Source: JAHBXE01 sp044222195 (lineage in GTDB: Bacteria > Planctomycetota > Phycisphaerae > Phycisphaerales > UBA1924). From it: DNA of 64,000 nucleotides. The stretch is from assembly GCA_044222195.1 (NCBI GenBank), contig JBGANS010000004.1, forward strand, positions 186,001-250,000, in the 5' to 3' direction. The notes under the pieces were generated by a model that was not told the origin of the DNA, did no database searches, and saw nothing but the letters and a program-made list of their open reading frames with translations. Every line of letters begins with the position of its first letter. The stretch's first letter is position 1. Position numbers and translations under genes: made by a program. Shown here in pieces: positions 33,463 to 41,163 of this stretch.

Positions 33463-34023
33463 ATGAGAACCACGTACATCGCTTCCTCGGCCGCCATCCT
33501 TGCCCTGCTCGCCGGCTTCGGGCTTCGGCCGGCACCTGTCGACAAGCCTCTCGTGTCCCTCGCGGGCTCCCACAGCCTCGTCGCCAAGCCCCGCGTTGAA
33601 GTCATCTCCGACGCCACTCGCTGGGAGGCGGTGTGGAAGGAACACATGGGCGAGAAGCTCGAGAAGACCGCTCACGGCTTTGACGTGATTCCCCACGTGG
33701 ATTTTTCACGCTGCATGGTGTTCGCGGCGTTCGCGGGCAGCAGTAACAACGGCGCCGGCTACGAGGTTGTCGAGGTCCTCACCCGCGACCATCAGACCGT
33801 GATCCGCTATGACCGCACCGGCTTTCAGACCGCTTCATTCGACGGGGCGGACCACGGCGTAAAGACATCGGACTACGGCTTTGCTGTGCTCACCCGTTCC
33901 GCTCTCCCGCTGACTCTTGAGGAAAACACTCAGAGTCTCATCGGAGGACCGCCGATTTGGACTGAACGTCAGAAGATGCCGGCGCTTCCAGCGTTCAAGC
34001 CGGATCCGCAACGCGGCAACTGA
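33463..34023 (+). CDS. PrcB-C-domain-like exported protein
   Basis: A 186-residue exported protein: signal peptide MRTTYIASSAAILALLAGFGLRPA, then a domain whose pattern (VISDATRWEAVWKEH, HVDFSRCMVFAAFAG, GAGYEVVEVL, YGFAVLTRSALPLTLEEN) fits the PrcB C-terminal domain found in bacterial proteins of unknown role and in a dentilisin subunit. No catalytic motif. AAGGAG lies 6 bases upstream of the ATG. Confidence 0.65.
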   Translation: MRTTYIASSAAILALLAGFGLRPAPVDKPLVSLAGSHSLVAKPRVEVISDATRWEAVWKEHMGEKLEKTAHGFDVIPHVDFSRCMVFAAFAGSSNNGAGYEVVEVLTRDHQTVIRYDRTGFQTASFDGADHGVKTSDYGFAVLTRSALPLTLEENTQSLIGGPPIWTERQKMPALPAFKPDPQRGN

Positions 34024-34052
34024 GCTCGGGCCGCGCTCGGCCTCCAGTCGTG

Positions 34053-34074
34053 CCTGTCTCCCGTTCGTGACAGG
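34053..34074. terminator. Weak hairpin between convergent genes
   Basis: CCTGTC and GACAGG pair with a 10-base loop in the 64-base gap between two convergent genes. No T-run; low confidence. Confidence 0.25.
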
Positions 34075-34087
34075 GCGAGTCGTGGGT

Positions 34088-35428
34088 TCATTCCTTCGCC
34101 GCGCCCGCGAACGCCACCGGACTCCTGTACCCATCCTTGTCGTATGCCCGCACGCCAAAGAAGAAGTTGTCCTTGCTCTGCCGGATCGTGGCTTCCGACT
34201 TGTCTCCCACATCTTCAACGTGCTGCCACGTTGCCGACGTGGTGTCTCTCCACACGACTTCGTACCCCGCGACATCCGGTTCCGGCGACTTGTCCCATCG
34301 CAGGGTGGTCCAGTATTCCAGCTTTGCCGTGATCACCCGCACCTTTCCCGGCACGGACGGCGCGTTGGCCAGGTGAACAAGGGTCGCCGCGTTGAGTTTG
34401 GCCACATTTGCCAGGTAATCACAATCGACGAACTCATGCAGGTCTCCGAACTGCACTTCCTTTCCATCCACGACTTCCTTTCGGGGCGTCTGATGCTGGT
34501 GCCGGTAGTCCTCGTGGACCTCGGTGAACCGCACGGCGGTAAACCCCGCATCGTTGAATGCGCTGTGGTCTCCACCACGTAGAAACCGGTCCTGCCGGAA
34601 CACCAGCATGGGTCGGACGACGGTCTTCTCCCTGTCGGCTACCTCAGCAATGTATCGCGCGAGTTGCCGGCTCGTCGAGTCGCACTCGGAGGAAAGGCTG
34701 CGGATGGATTGCAGCTTTTCGGCGCTGGGGTTTCTGGGGATTGACTCGGAGAACACCCGAATCAATGTAGGGGTCCGCATCGACGGGTCGCCGCCCGGTC
34801 CCATCGAGTCCCCCACGATGTCATTGCTGAGTACGCCGCGAATGTCTTCTTTCCTGGCCGCGGCTTGATCGGCGTGATACCTCGCCCCGAGCAGGCCTTG
34901 CTCCTCGCCGGCGGTGCAGAGGAACACAATCGTCGACTCGCAAGGTTTCCTGGCCATCGCCCGGGCAATCGCCATTACCGCTGTCGTCCCCGACCCATCG
35001 TCATTGGCGCCGGGTGCGTCGGTGTTCGGGTCCATGACATCCGAAGGCATCGAGTCGTAGTGCCCGACGACGTAGTACCGCCGCCCCGCGGCTTCGGGCA
35101 TGGTCCCCGGCAGCACCGCAACTACGTTGACGAACGTGGCCGGCTTCGACACCCGTCCGGTGACCGGCGGCTCAAACTCTTCGAACGAGACCTGCAACTT
35201 GCCCGTCGCATCGCCGTTGTACGACTCAAACTCCGACTTCATCCAGGTCCGAGCGGCCCCGATGCCTCGAGTCGGGTTCGTCGGGTCCGACAGCGAGTGC
35301 CGCGTCCCGAACGAAACCAGTTTCTGGTTCGTGGCTTTCACGTAACCGACGTCGATGCCGGACATGACGTCCTTGGCGGTGGGTGGCGACATGAGCGAAA
35401 GGAACACCAGCGGCAGGTGGGTGATCAT
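34088..35428 (-). CDS. M28 family metallopeptidase with C-terminal fibronectin-like domain
   Basis: A 446-residue exported zinc aminopeptidase. Metal ligands in order: YYVVGHYDSMPSD (His, Asp), GANDDGSGTTA (bridging Asp), TAGEEQGLLGA (catalytic Glu and ligand Glu), and GGDHSAFNDAGF (last His). The final ~90 residues (LEYWTTLRWDKSPEPDVAGYEVVWRD...) form a fibronectin type III-like module. The N-terminus MITHLPLVFLSLMSPP is a short hydrophobic signal. TAGACT (35435-35440) lies 6 bases before the ATG. Confidence 0.85.
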   Translation of the reverse strand: MITHLPLVFLSLMSPPTAKDVMSGIDVGYVKATNQKLVSFGTRHSLSDPTNPTRGIGAARTWMKSEFESYNGDATGKLQVSFEEFEPPVTGRVSKPATFVNVVAVLPGTMPEAAGRRYYVVGHYDSMPSDVMDPNTDAPGANDDGSGTTAVMAIARAMARKPCESTIVFLCTAGEEQGLLGARYHADQAAARKEDIRGVLSNDIVGDSMGPGGDPSMRTPTLIRVFSESIPRNPSAEKLQSIRSLSSECDSTSRQLARYIAEVADREKTVVRPMLVFRQDRFLRGGDHSAFNDAGFTAVRFTEVHEDYRHQHQTPRKEVVDGKEVQFGDLHEFVDCDYLANVAKLNAATLVHLANAPSVPGKVRVITAKLEYWTTLRWDKSPEPDVAGYEVVWRDTTSATWQHVEDVGDKSEATIRQSKDNFFFGVRAYDKDGYRSPVAFAGAAKE

Positions 35429-35434
35429 GTCAGG

Positions 35435-35440
35435 AGTCTA
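35435..35440 (-). promoter_or_regulatory. -10 box of a leaderless start (M28 peptidase)
   Basis: TAGACT on the minus strand, 6 bases (CCTGAC) before the ATG ending at 35428. Confidence 0.5.
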
Positions 35441-35513
35441 ATCCGCTGTGCCCCGGCCTGTTCCCGTTTCGCAGTTCTGGGCGTCGGACCGGGGCAAGGG
35501 AGCCGCGGCTCAC

Positions 35514-35519
35514 TACCAT
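35514..35519 (+). promoter_or_regulatory. -10 box of a leaderless start (methylisocitrate lyase)
   Basis: TACCAT, 6 bases (GCTGCC) before the ATG at 35526. No -35 or Shine-Dalgarno seen. Confidence 0.5.
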
Positions 35520-35525
35520 GCTGCC

Positions 35526-36473
35526 ATGCCTACGCACCCGTCCACCGGATCCCCCGCCTCCCGCCTTCGGGCTGCCATGAACGCCGGTTGCGTTCCCATT
35601 CCCGGCGCCTTCAACGCGTTGTGCGCCCGTGCGATCGCCAAGGCGGGCTTCCAGGCCTGCTACATCTCCGGCGCGGCCACCAGTGTTTCCGCCGGCGTGC
35701 CCGATGTGGGCGTCCTTTCCCTGGAGCACTTCTGCCGTGTCATCCGCGAGGCTGCCGACGCCTCGGGCCTGCCGGTCCTTGCTGATGCCGACACGGGCTT
35801 TGGCGAGGCTGAGATGGTCCGGCGCACGGTCATCGACTACGCCCGGGCCGGAGCCGCGGGGCTTCACCTTGAAGACCAAAAGTTTCCGAAGCGCTGCGGT
35901 CACCTTGATGGCAAGGAACTGGTGCCCCTTGACCACATGGTTGAAAAGGTGCAGTGGGCGGCGAAAGCGGCACGGGAAGTGGGAGCGAAGGGTTGGGGCC
36001 TTGCGGAGACACCTGGCAAGGACCGGTGTAACTTCATCATTTGTGCCCGCACCGACGCTCGCTCAGTCGAAGGGCTTGACGCTTCGATCGCACGGGCGAA
36101 GGCCTACGTTGAGGCCGGGGCCGACATGATCTTCCCCGAAGGGCTCACCTCCGAAACGGAGTTCGCAACCTTCGCGACCTCCCTTCGCGCGGCAGTGCCT
36201 TCATCTCTCCGCCCGTTCCTCCTCGCCAACATGACGGAGTTCGGCAAGACACCGGTCATCCCGCTCTCCAAGTTCGCGGCAATGGGCTACTCGTGCGTCA
36301 TCTACCCTGTCAGTCTTCTTCGAGTCGCGATGGGGGCCGTCACTCGCGCCCTTGAAGCTCTCAAGACCGAAGGTTCCGTCGAGTCACTTCTCGGGCAGAT
36401 GCAATCGCGGCAGGAACTCTATGACCTGATTGAGTACAAGCCGGGCATTCCTTGGGAGTTCCCGACGCGATAG
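35526..36473 (+). CDS. prpB: Methylisocitrate lyase / PEP mutase-family lyase
   Basis: A 315-residue TIM-barrel enzyme of the isocitrate lyase/PEP mutase superfamily that cleaves 2-methylisocitrate to pyruvate and succinate. Seen: GAFNALCARAIAKAGFQACYISGAA, metal-binding LADADTGFG, the catalytic loop KRCGHLDGKEL (KKCGH in most members), RTDARSVEGLD and FPEGLTS. The Arg in KRCGH is a mild change; the Cys and His are present. ATG 35526 is supported by the family N-terminus and the -10 spacing. The partner PrpD-like gene is 4.5 kb upstream. Confidence 0.88.
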   Translation: MPTHPSTGSPASRLRAAMNAGCVPIPGAFNALCARAIAKAGFQACYISGAATSVSAGVPDVGVLSLEHFCRVIREAADASGLPVLADADTGFGEAEMVRRTVIDYARAGAAGLHLEDQKFPKRCGHLDGKELVPLDHMVEKVQWAAKAAREVGAKGWGLAETPGKDRCNFIICARTDARSVEGLDASIARAKAYVEAGADMIFPEGLTSETEFATFATSLRAAVPSSLRPFLLANMTEFGKTPVIPLSKFAAMGYSCVIYPVSLLRVAMGAVTRALEALKTEGSVESLLGQMQSRQELYDLIEYKPGIPWEFPTR

Positions 36474-36658
36474 CCGCTCCTTCCGCGACAGCCTTTCCTC
36501 GATCAATCCCTTCAACCTTTTCACCTCTTCCAGGTACACGTTTCCCATCGGCTCCGTTGTGACAAAGGTCCACGCGATCTCAAAATCCCATACGCTTCCT
36601 GATCAAGACAATCCGCTCCACATCCGGTTCTGAGTCTCCTCGGCACGCCGTAACTGCG

Positions 36659-37417
36659 TTGCTGTTTCCCGCCATCCTCCTCGCTGCTCTCGCCGCCTCA
36701 ACGACGATCTGCTCGGCCTGGGCCCTCGCCGCGTGGCTTCCGCACGACCACCTGCTTCGACGACGGAATGTCATTTCTCAGCCCGACCCGAAGCATCCCG
36801 GCAAGTTTCTTCCCACTTACATCACCACCTACCAATTCTCACGGTCCGGAATGATCCGCCTTGCCTGGCAACCGGGCCTTTCCCGAGGGTGCCAGCTTGA
36901 TACCGACCTTTCCCCACGTTCGACAATCGCTCTCAAGCTTCCCACCGTCAACCAGGATCGCTCCTGGGGGCGGCTGCCGAAAGTCCTCGGATCTTCCAAC
37001 TACGGCACCGTCCCTGCGGGCGGCCAGGACGCCCGAGGATGGCCTTTCCTTGCTCTGTGGTGCCATCTTGACGAGGCCGCGCCGTCGGGCCACACCGTTC
37101 GTGGCGGTATCACTCTGTCCTCGGCTTCTGTCACGACGGGCGCCGCCCGGGTGCTCCCGTGGCTGCCCATCTGGCGTGGGCTCATCCTGAACATGCTCAT
37201 CTACGCGGCAGCTTGGCTGGTCGTCATCCTCGTCTACCGCCGGCTTCGAGCCGCGGTTCGCCGCCGCCGCGGCCGTTGCCCGCGTTGCAACTACGACCGG
37301 CGCAAGTCCGCCGGCCCGTGCCCCGAGTGCGGCGCACGCTCCCGCCTGCGCCGTGAAGACGTCGCCCTTGGTCACCCGCACGTCGAACGCTCCGCTGGAG
37401 AACGCCCCTTCCCATGA
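36659..37417 (+). CDS. Membrane protein with C-terminal zinc ribbon, unknown function
   Basis: About 252 residues: a hydrophobic N-terminal helix, an outer domain with DARGWPFLALWCHL and HTVRGGITLSSASVTTG, a second helix (LILNMLIYAAAWLVVILVY, about 182-200), then RRRRGRCPRCNYDRRKSAGPCPECGARS, a four-cysteine ribbon on the inner side. It is a paralogue of the gene at 37932 (same order: helix, DRRGWPFLAF-like segment, VRGGI, helix, ribbon). The start is uncertain: no ATG or GTG lies well placed, and TTG 36659 leaves almost no basic head. Overlaps the GNAT gene by 4 bases. Confidence 0.65.
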   Translation: MLFPAILLAALAASTTICSAWALAAWLPHDHLLRRRNVISQPDPKHPGKFLPTYITTYQFSRSGMIRLAWQPGLSRGCQLDTDLSPRSTIALKLPTVNQDRSWGRLPKVLGSSNYGTVPAGGQDARGWPFLALWCHLDEAAPSGHTVRGGITLSSASVTTGAARVLPWLPIWRGLILNMLIYAAAWLVVILVYRRLRAAVRRRRGRCPRCNYDRRKSAGPCPECGARSRLRREDVALGHPHVERSAGERPFP

Positions 37418-37893
37418 TCTCCATCCGCCCCTCCACCGCCTCCGACCTCGCCTTCATCACCGCCACCCTCACACGAGAGTTCGGCTCGACCCAGATCTGG
37501 TCCCGTCGCCGCGCGTTCGAGTGTGTCGGTCTCCCCACGCTCATCGCCCTTGACGCGGGCACGCCAGTCGGTCTCTCGGTCCACCGATTCGAAGCGGACG
37601 AGTGTGAACTGATCGCCCTTGTGGCGACGAACCCCGGCGGCGGGGTTGGTTCCACGCTCCTCGAATCGACACGCCGAGCCGCGGCCAATCGCAACTGCCG
37701 CCGGCTGTTCCTCACGACGACGAACGATAACCTGGATGCCCTCCGGTTCTACCAACGCCGAGGAATGAAGCTGGCCGCTCTGCATGCGGGCGCCATGAAT
37801 CACGCCCGCTCCATGCAACCCTCCATCCCCGTGAATGGTCATTACAACATCCCCATGCGGGATGACCTCGAGCTTGAGTACATCCTGCAGTAG
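37414..37893 (+). CDS. GNAT family N-acetyltransferase
   Basis: A 159-residue acetyl-CoA-dependent acetyltransferase. LIALVATNPGGGVGSTLLEST contains the acetyl-CoA pyrophosphate loop (normally Q/RxxGxG/A), preceded by the strand ELIALVA and followed by NRNCRRLFLTTTNDNLDALRFYQRRGM, the late GNAT motif. The substrate is unknown. ATG overlaps the stop of the zinc-ribbon gene (ATGA), so expression is coupled. Confidence 0.85.
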   Translation: MISIRPSTASDLAFITATLTREFGSTQIWSRRRAFECVGLPTLIALDAGTPVGLSVHRFEADECELIALVATNPGGGVGSTLLESTRRAAANRNCRRLFLTTTNDNLDALRFYQRRGMKLAALHAGAMNHARSMQPSIPVNGHYNIPMRDDLELEYILQ

Positions 37894-37919
37894 ACCGGCA
37901 CCGGGGCGCTCCGGTTCGC

Positions 37920-37925
37920 TAAACT
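37920..37925 (+). promoter_or_regulatory. -10 box of a leaderless start (second zinc-ribbon membrane protein)
   Basis: TAAACT, 6 bases (CGGCAC) before the ATG at 37932. Confidence 0.5.
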
Positions 37926-37931
37926 CGGCAC

Positions 37932-38717
37932 ATGAAGCGCCCTCGCTTCCCCCGCATCCTTGCTTCGTTCATCCTGGCCTGCGCTACCACCATTGCCGTC
38001 GCCTGGGGACTTGCCCTGTGGGTGGCTGTCCAGAACGGCCGAGGCGTCGTAGCCCGGGATGGAGACCACCTTCAACCCTGGATCATGCGCATCGCGCGCA
38101 CAGGCGCCGAACGCATCATCTACTTTGAAAAGGGTCGCATATACAACCAACCAAACGTCGGCCCGGCGAACGGCAGTTCGTCCGCGGTCTCGTGCTGGTC
38201 GTTCGCCACATCCACTCGCTCGAACCCGAAGTTCACTCGCGGCGAAGTGGCCCTTCCCGCCGCGATGACGGCCGAAATGGACCACCGACCGCGCACTGCG
38301 TGGGGCATCGCCGAAGATCGGCGTGGGTGGCCGTTCCTCGCGTTCGCCAGCACAATCGTTGGCGTGACCGCGACCGACGTGCCGCATGTCTACAACGTGC
38401 GCGGCGGAATCCACATCGAACCGAACACCAGCTCAGTCAGCTATACACGAGCCGAAAGCCTCGCTGACATTCGGGTGCTGCCTATGCGCGTGATTCCCAA
38501 GGGAGCGATCTTCAACACATTGTTCGCGGCGGCCGCCTGGTATCTGATTCTATCACTCTCGTCATGGCTCACGTCCGCGATCAAGCACGCCCTTCGCACT
38601 CCGGCCGGCCATTGCCCCAAGTGCAACTACGACCTCCGAGGCGACCTCGCATCCGGTTGCCCGGAGTGCGGGTGGAATCGAGGTGATTCCGTTCGACCAG
38701 AAGCACGGCATTCTTAG
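37932..38717 (+). CDS. Membrane protein with C-terminal zinc ribbon, paralogue of the 36.7 kb gene
   Basis: A 261-residue protein: basic head MKRPRFPR, hydrophobic helix (about 9-33), outer domain with EDRRGWPFLAFAS and YNVRGGIHIEPN, a second helix (about 195-215) and a C-terminal ribbon CPKCNYDLRGDLASGCPECGW. Layout and motifs match the gene at 36659 although overall identity looks low. Function unknown. Its own -10 box 6 bases before the ATG suggests it is transcribed independently of the GNAT gene. Confidence 0.7.
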   Translation: MKRPRFPRILASFILACATTIAVAWGLALWVAVQNGRGVVARDGDHLQPWIMRIARTGAERIIYFEKGRIYNQPNVGPANGSSSAVSCWSFATSTRSNPKFTRGEVALPAAMTAEMDHRPRTAWGIAEDRRGWPFLAFASTIVGVTATDVPHVYNVRGGIHIEPNTSSVSYTRAESLADIRVLPMRVIPKGAIFNTLFAAAAWYLILSLSSWLTSAIKHALRTPAGHCPKCNYDLRGDLASGCPECGWNRGDSVRPEARHS

Positions 38718-38722
38718 GTTCG

Positions 38723-39982
38723 ATGGTCAGCAAGCCGCCTCAGGGAACGTCGACAGAACCCGGGCCCGCTCCAAATCCGCTAGGCTCCGGTGTGCCGCCC
38801 ACCTCTCCCCCACGATTCGCCCGCCTGGCTCCACTGCTGATTCCCGCGCTCACCGGCACGATTCTCGTTTCGCTCCTCCTTGCCCTTCACGGCTTCTCTC
38901 CCGAACTCCGCAAGGATGAACACTTCTACTGGCCCGCATCTCTCCATTTTTCACATCGTTGGCTCCCGTCTCTTGAAGACCTGCGCACCTACCCCGCCCC
39001 GACAACGCCTCTTCCTTTCCTTCTGTTCGGCGCGCTCGAGCACCTCACGGGGCACGGCCTCATTCTCGGTCGGCTTGCCAATGCCCTTCTCGCCCTTGGA
39101 ATCTCGGTCGCCATCTGCGGTCGCCGTGACCTGCACAGCCCGCGGCCGGCGTTGTCCGCACTGGGCCTTCTGCTGTTCCCGTACTTCCTGGGCGTCTCCG
39201 TTTTCCTCTATACCGACACGCTCCCGACGGCCTTTGGGGTCATGGGGATCCTTGCCTGGATCCATCGCCGCCACGCGCTGTCTGCACTTTGCATGGCGAT
39301 GGCGATCGCCTGTCGTCAGTACATGGTCGCCTTTCCCGCAGCGCTCGCGGCGTGGGGTTTCTGTTCCGCATGGCGATCCGGCGGTGCCAGTCAGGTCGTT
39401 CGCACGGCCGCGTCGTGGCTCCCTCACACACTTGCCGCCGCGACACTTGGACTGTGGTTTGTGCTCTTCAATGGTCCCGCGCCGGCCGCCGCGGCACAAC
39501 AGTTCGGAGTGTCCACCTCCGAGCCCGCCCGTATCCTGATTCGCAACTCGCTCTACTCGCTGACCTGCATCGGAGCGTACTTTGTCGTAGTCGAAACCGC
39601 GCTCTTCCGCCGCGGGGCCATTCTCAGCGACCTGCGCGCGCCCCGCACCACGGTCGCCGCGATCATCCTGGCCGCTCTCTTTTGCTTTGTCCCTCCGCTG
39701 CAGAACACCAACCATCCCTTTCCCGAGATGGGCTACCTCGACCGCGGCGCCCGGGCGATGTTCGCCGACGTCCCGCGAATGGTCTTGTTCTGGGCGTTTG
39801 CCGTGCTCGCCTTGGCAAGGCTCTCTCCGAGACACATCGCCTTCTGGCTGCTCCTCGCCAACGCCGTCGTCATGGCGAAGTCTCACATTGGCTGGGACAA
39901 GTACGCGATGCCGCTGCTCGCGATCCTTTGGACGCTTCGATCACGAGATTGGCTCGACCCCGCCATGCCGCCACGCCAATGA
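38723..39982 (+). CDS. GT-C-type membrane glycosyltransferase-like protein (ALG10-like)
   Basis: A 419-residue protein with about ten hydrophobic helices after a Pro-rich head. The first outer loop carries KDEHFYWPASLHFSH (acidic residues after the first helix, as in GT-C enzymes) and RTYPAPTTPLPFLLFG; ACRQYMVAFP and NTNHPFPEMGYLDRG follow. The D/E-H pair, the TPPL-like and HPF segments recall eukaryotic ALG10 glucosyltransferases, which use a polyprenyl-phosphate sugar donor. The substrate in this bacterium is unknown. Starts 6 bases after the preceding stop, so cotranscribed. Confidence 0.55.
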   Translation: MVSKPPQGTSTEPGPAPNPLGSGVPPTSPPRFARLAPLLIPALTGTILVSLLLALHGFSPELRKDEHFYWPASLHFSHRWLPSLEDLRTYPAPTTPLPFLLFGALEHLTGHGLILGRLANALLALGISVAICGRRDLHSPRPALSALGLLLFPYFLGVSVFLYTDTLPTAFGVMGILAWIHRRHALSALCMAMAIACRQYMVAFPAALAAWGFCSAWRSGGASQVVRTAASWLPHTLAAATLGLWFVLFNGPAPAAAAQQFGVSTSEPARILIRNSLYSLTCIGAYFVVVETALFRRGAILSDLRAPRTTVAAIILAALFCFVPPLQNTNHPFPEMGYLDRGARAMFADVPRMVLFWAFAVLALARLSPRHIAFWLLLANAVVMAKSHIGWDKYAMPLLAILWTLRSRDWLDPAMPPRQ

Positions 39983-40046
39983 CACCGCCACCGACGGGGG
40001 CCTCGGCACCCGCACCACTCCGCGGCGCTGAGAACCGCTCGCGCGC

Positions 40047-41129
40047 TTATCCCGCGAGTTTCGCCAGCAGCTTCACGGCGGATTCATTCCCGAGGGCTTT
40101 CGAGTACCGAGCGTACTCGACCGCTTTCTCGCGATTTCCAGCTCGCTCGAACGCCACCGCCGCGTCGTACGCCAGAGAGCCGTCCATCGGCGATGCCAGG
40201 AACGCCTCGCCCATGATGGTCGCGGCGTCCGCCGGATGCCCCTGCATGCCATAGCACTCGGAAATCAGCCGGGCGACGGCCGGCTCCTTCCTCTGCCTTG
40301 CCTCGATCGCCCCGAGCACTCGCAGGGCCTTGTCCGGCTCGCCACGGCGCTTGTGCGCCCGCGCTTCGATCAGCCTCCACTCGGTTGAGTCCGGCTGAAG
40401 CGTTCTCGCCTTGGACACGTGCTGCAGGCTGACGCCCGTGTTGTTTTCGCTCAGGGCGATGTCCGCCAGTGTGCCCCAGATGAACGCGTTGTCCGGATCG
40501 AGGTGTGCCGCCCGGAGCAGGTTCGCCTTGCATGCCTCGATGCTGCCAGTCTTGCGTTGGGTCTGCGCCAGGGCGACCGCGAAGTCGGGATTCTGCGGGT
40601 CGGCCGTCTGCGCCATGGAGAGGTGCTCGAGCGCACGCTCCAGGTTGCCCGACTCCCTCGCCGCCACTCCCGCCCCGAACTCGATCGAAGCGTCTCGCGG
40701 CCCGATGGCGAGCGCCTTTTCGTATTGCGTGTACGACTCTGCATATCGCTTGAGCGCTGCCAGACATTCCGCCCGCGCGATCCGCACCGCCTGATCTTCC
40801 GGGTACTTGACCGCCGCGGGAATGAGAAGATTCTCCGCTCGTGACCACTGCCCACTGGCCATCATTTCGCGAGCTGAGGCAACGGTCTCTGACGCCGCCA
40901 CGGAGGCCACCGAGGCTCCGTCTCTGGCCGCTGAAGCCGGAGCCGGGCTGGACTTCCACACCCACACGATGCCGCCCAGCATGACCATCAGGGCCACAAT
41001 GATCCCGCCGCTCAGGACCCCGCTCGGCCGCCGCCCTTCTTCATCGGAAGACAGCATCGGCCCGGTCGGAATCGGCGAGCGGTTCCAGCGGCGGGCAACA
41101 TCCGACAACGATGACTTGGCGCGTCCCAT
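40047..41129 (-). CDS. Membrane-anchored TPR protein
   Basis: A 360-residue protein with a cytoplasmic head of about 35 residues, one hydrophobic helix (VLSGGIIVALMVMLGGIVWVW, about 38-58) and a periplasmic TPR superhelix (REMMASGQWSRAENLL; YTQYEKALAIGPRD; LEHLSMAQTADPQNPDF; ANLLRAAHLDPDNAFIWG; KAVEYARYSKALG). It is probably a scaffold; partners unknown. The promoter region of 34 bases is shared with the divergent valS gene. GGAGG lies 1-2 bases before the ATG, so the true start may differ. Confidence 0.7.
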   Translation of the reverse strand: MGRAKSSLSDVARRWNRSPIPTGPMLSSDEEGRRPSGVLSGGIIVALMVMLGGIVWVWKSSPAPASAARDGASVASVAASETVASAREMMASGQWSRAENLLIPAAVKYPEDQAVRIARAECLAALKRYAESYTQYEKALAIGPRDASIEFGAGVAARESGNLERALEHLSMAQTADPQNPDFAVALAQTQRKTGSIEACKANLLRAAHLDPDNAFIWGTLADIALSENNTGVSLQHVSKARTLQPDSTEWRLIEARAHKRRGEPDKALRVLGAIEARQRKEPAVARLISECYGMQGHPADAATIMGEAFLASPMDGSLAYDAAVAFERAGNREKAVEYARYSKALGNESAVKLLAKLAG

Positions 41130-41163
41130 ACCTCCGTATCGGCACGACTAAACTGGTGTCTCT

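Noticed and set aside
36474..36658. Possible small gene between prpB and the zinc-ribbon membrane protein
   Set aside because: The open frames here have no ribosome-binding site, and the longest is a tail of a frame antisense or out of phase with neighbours.
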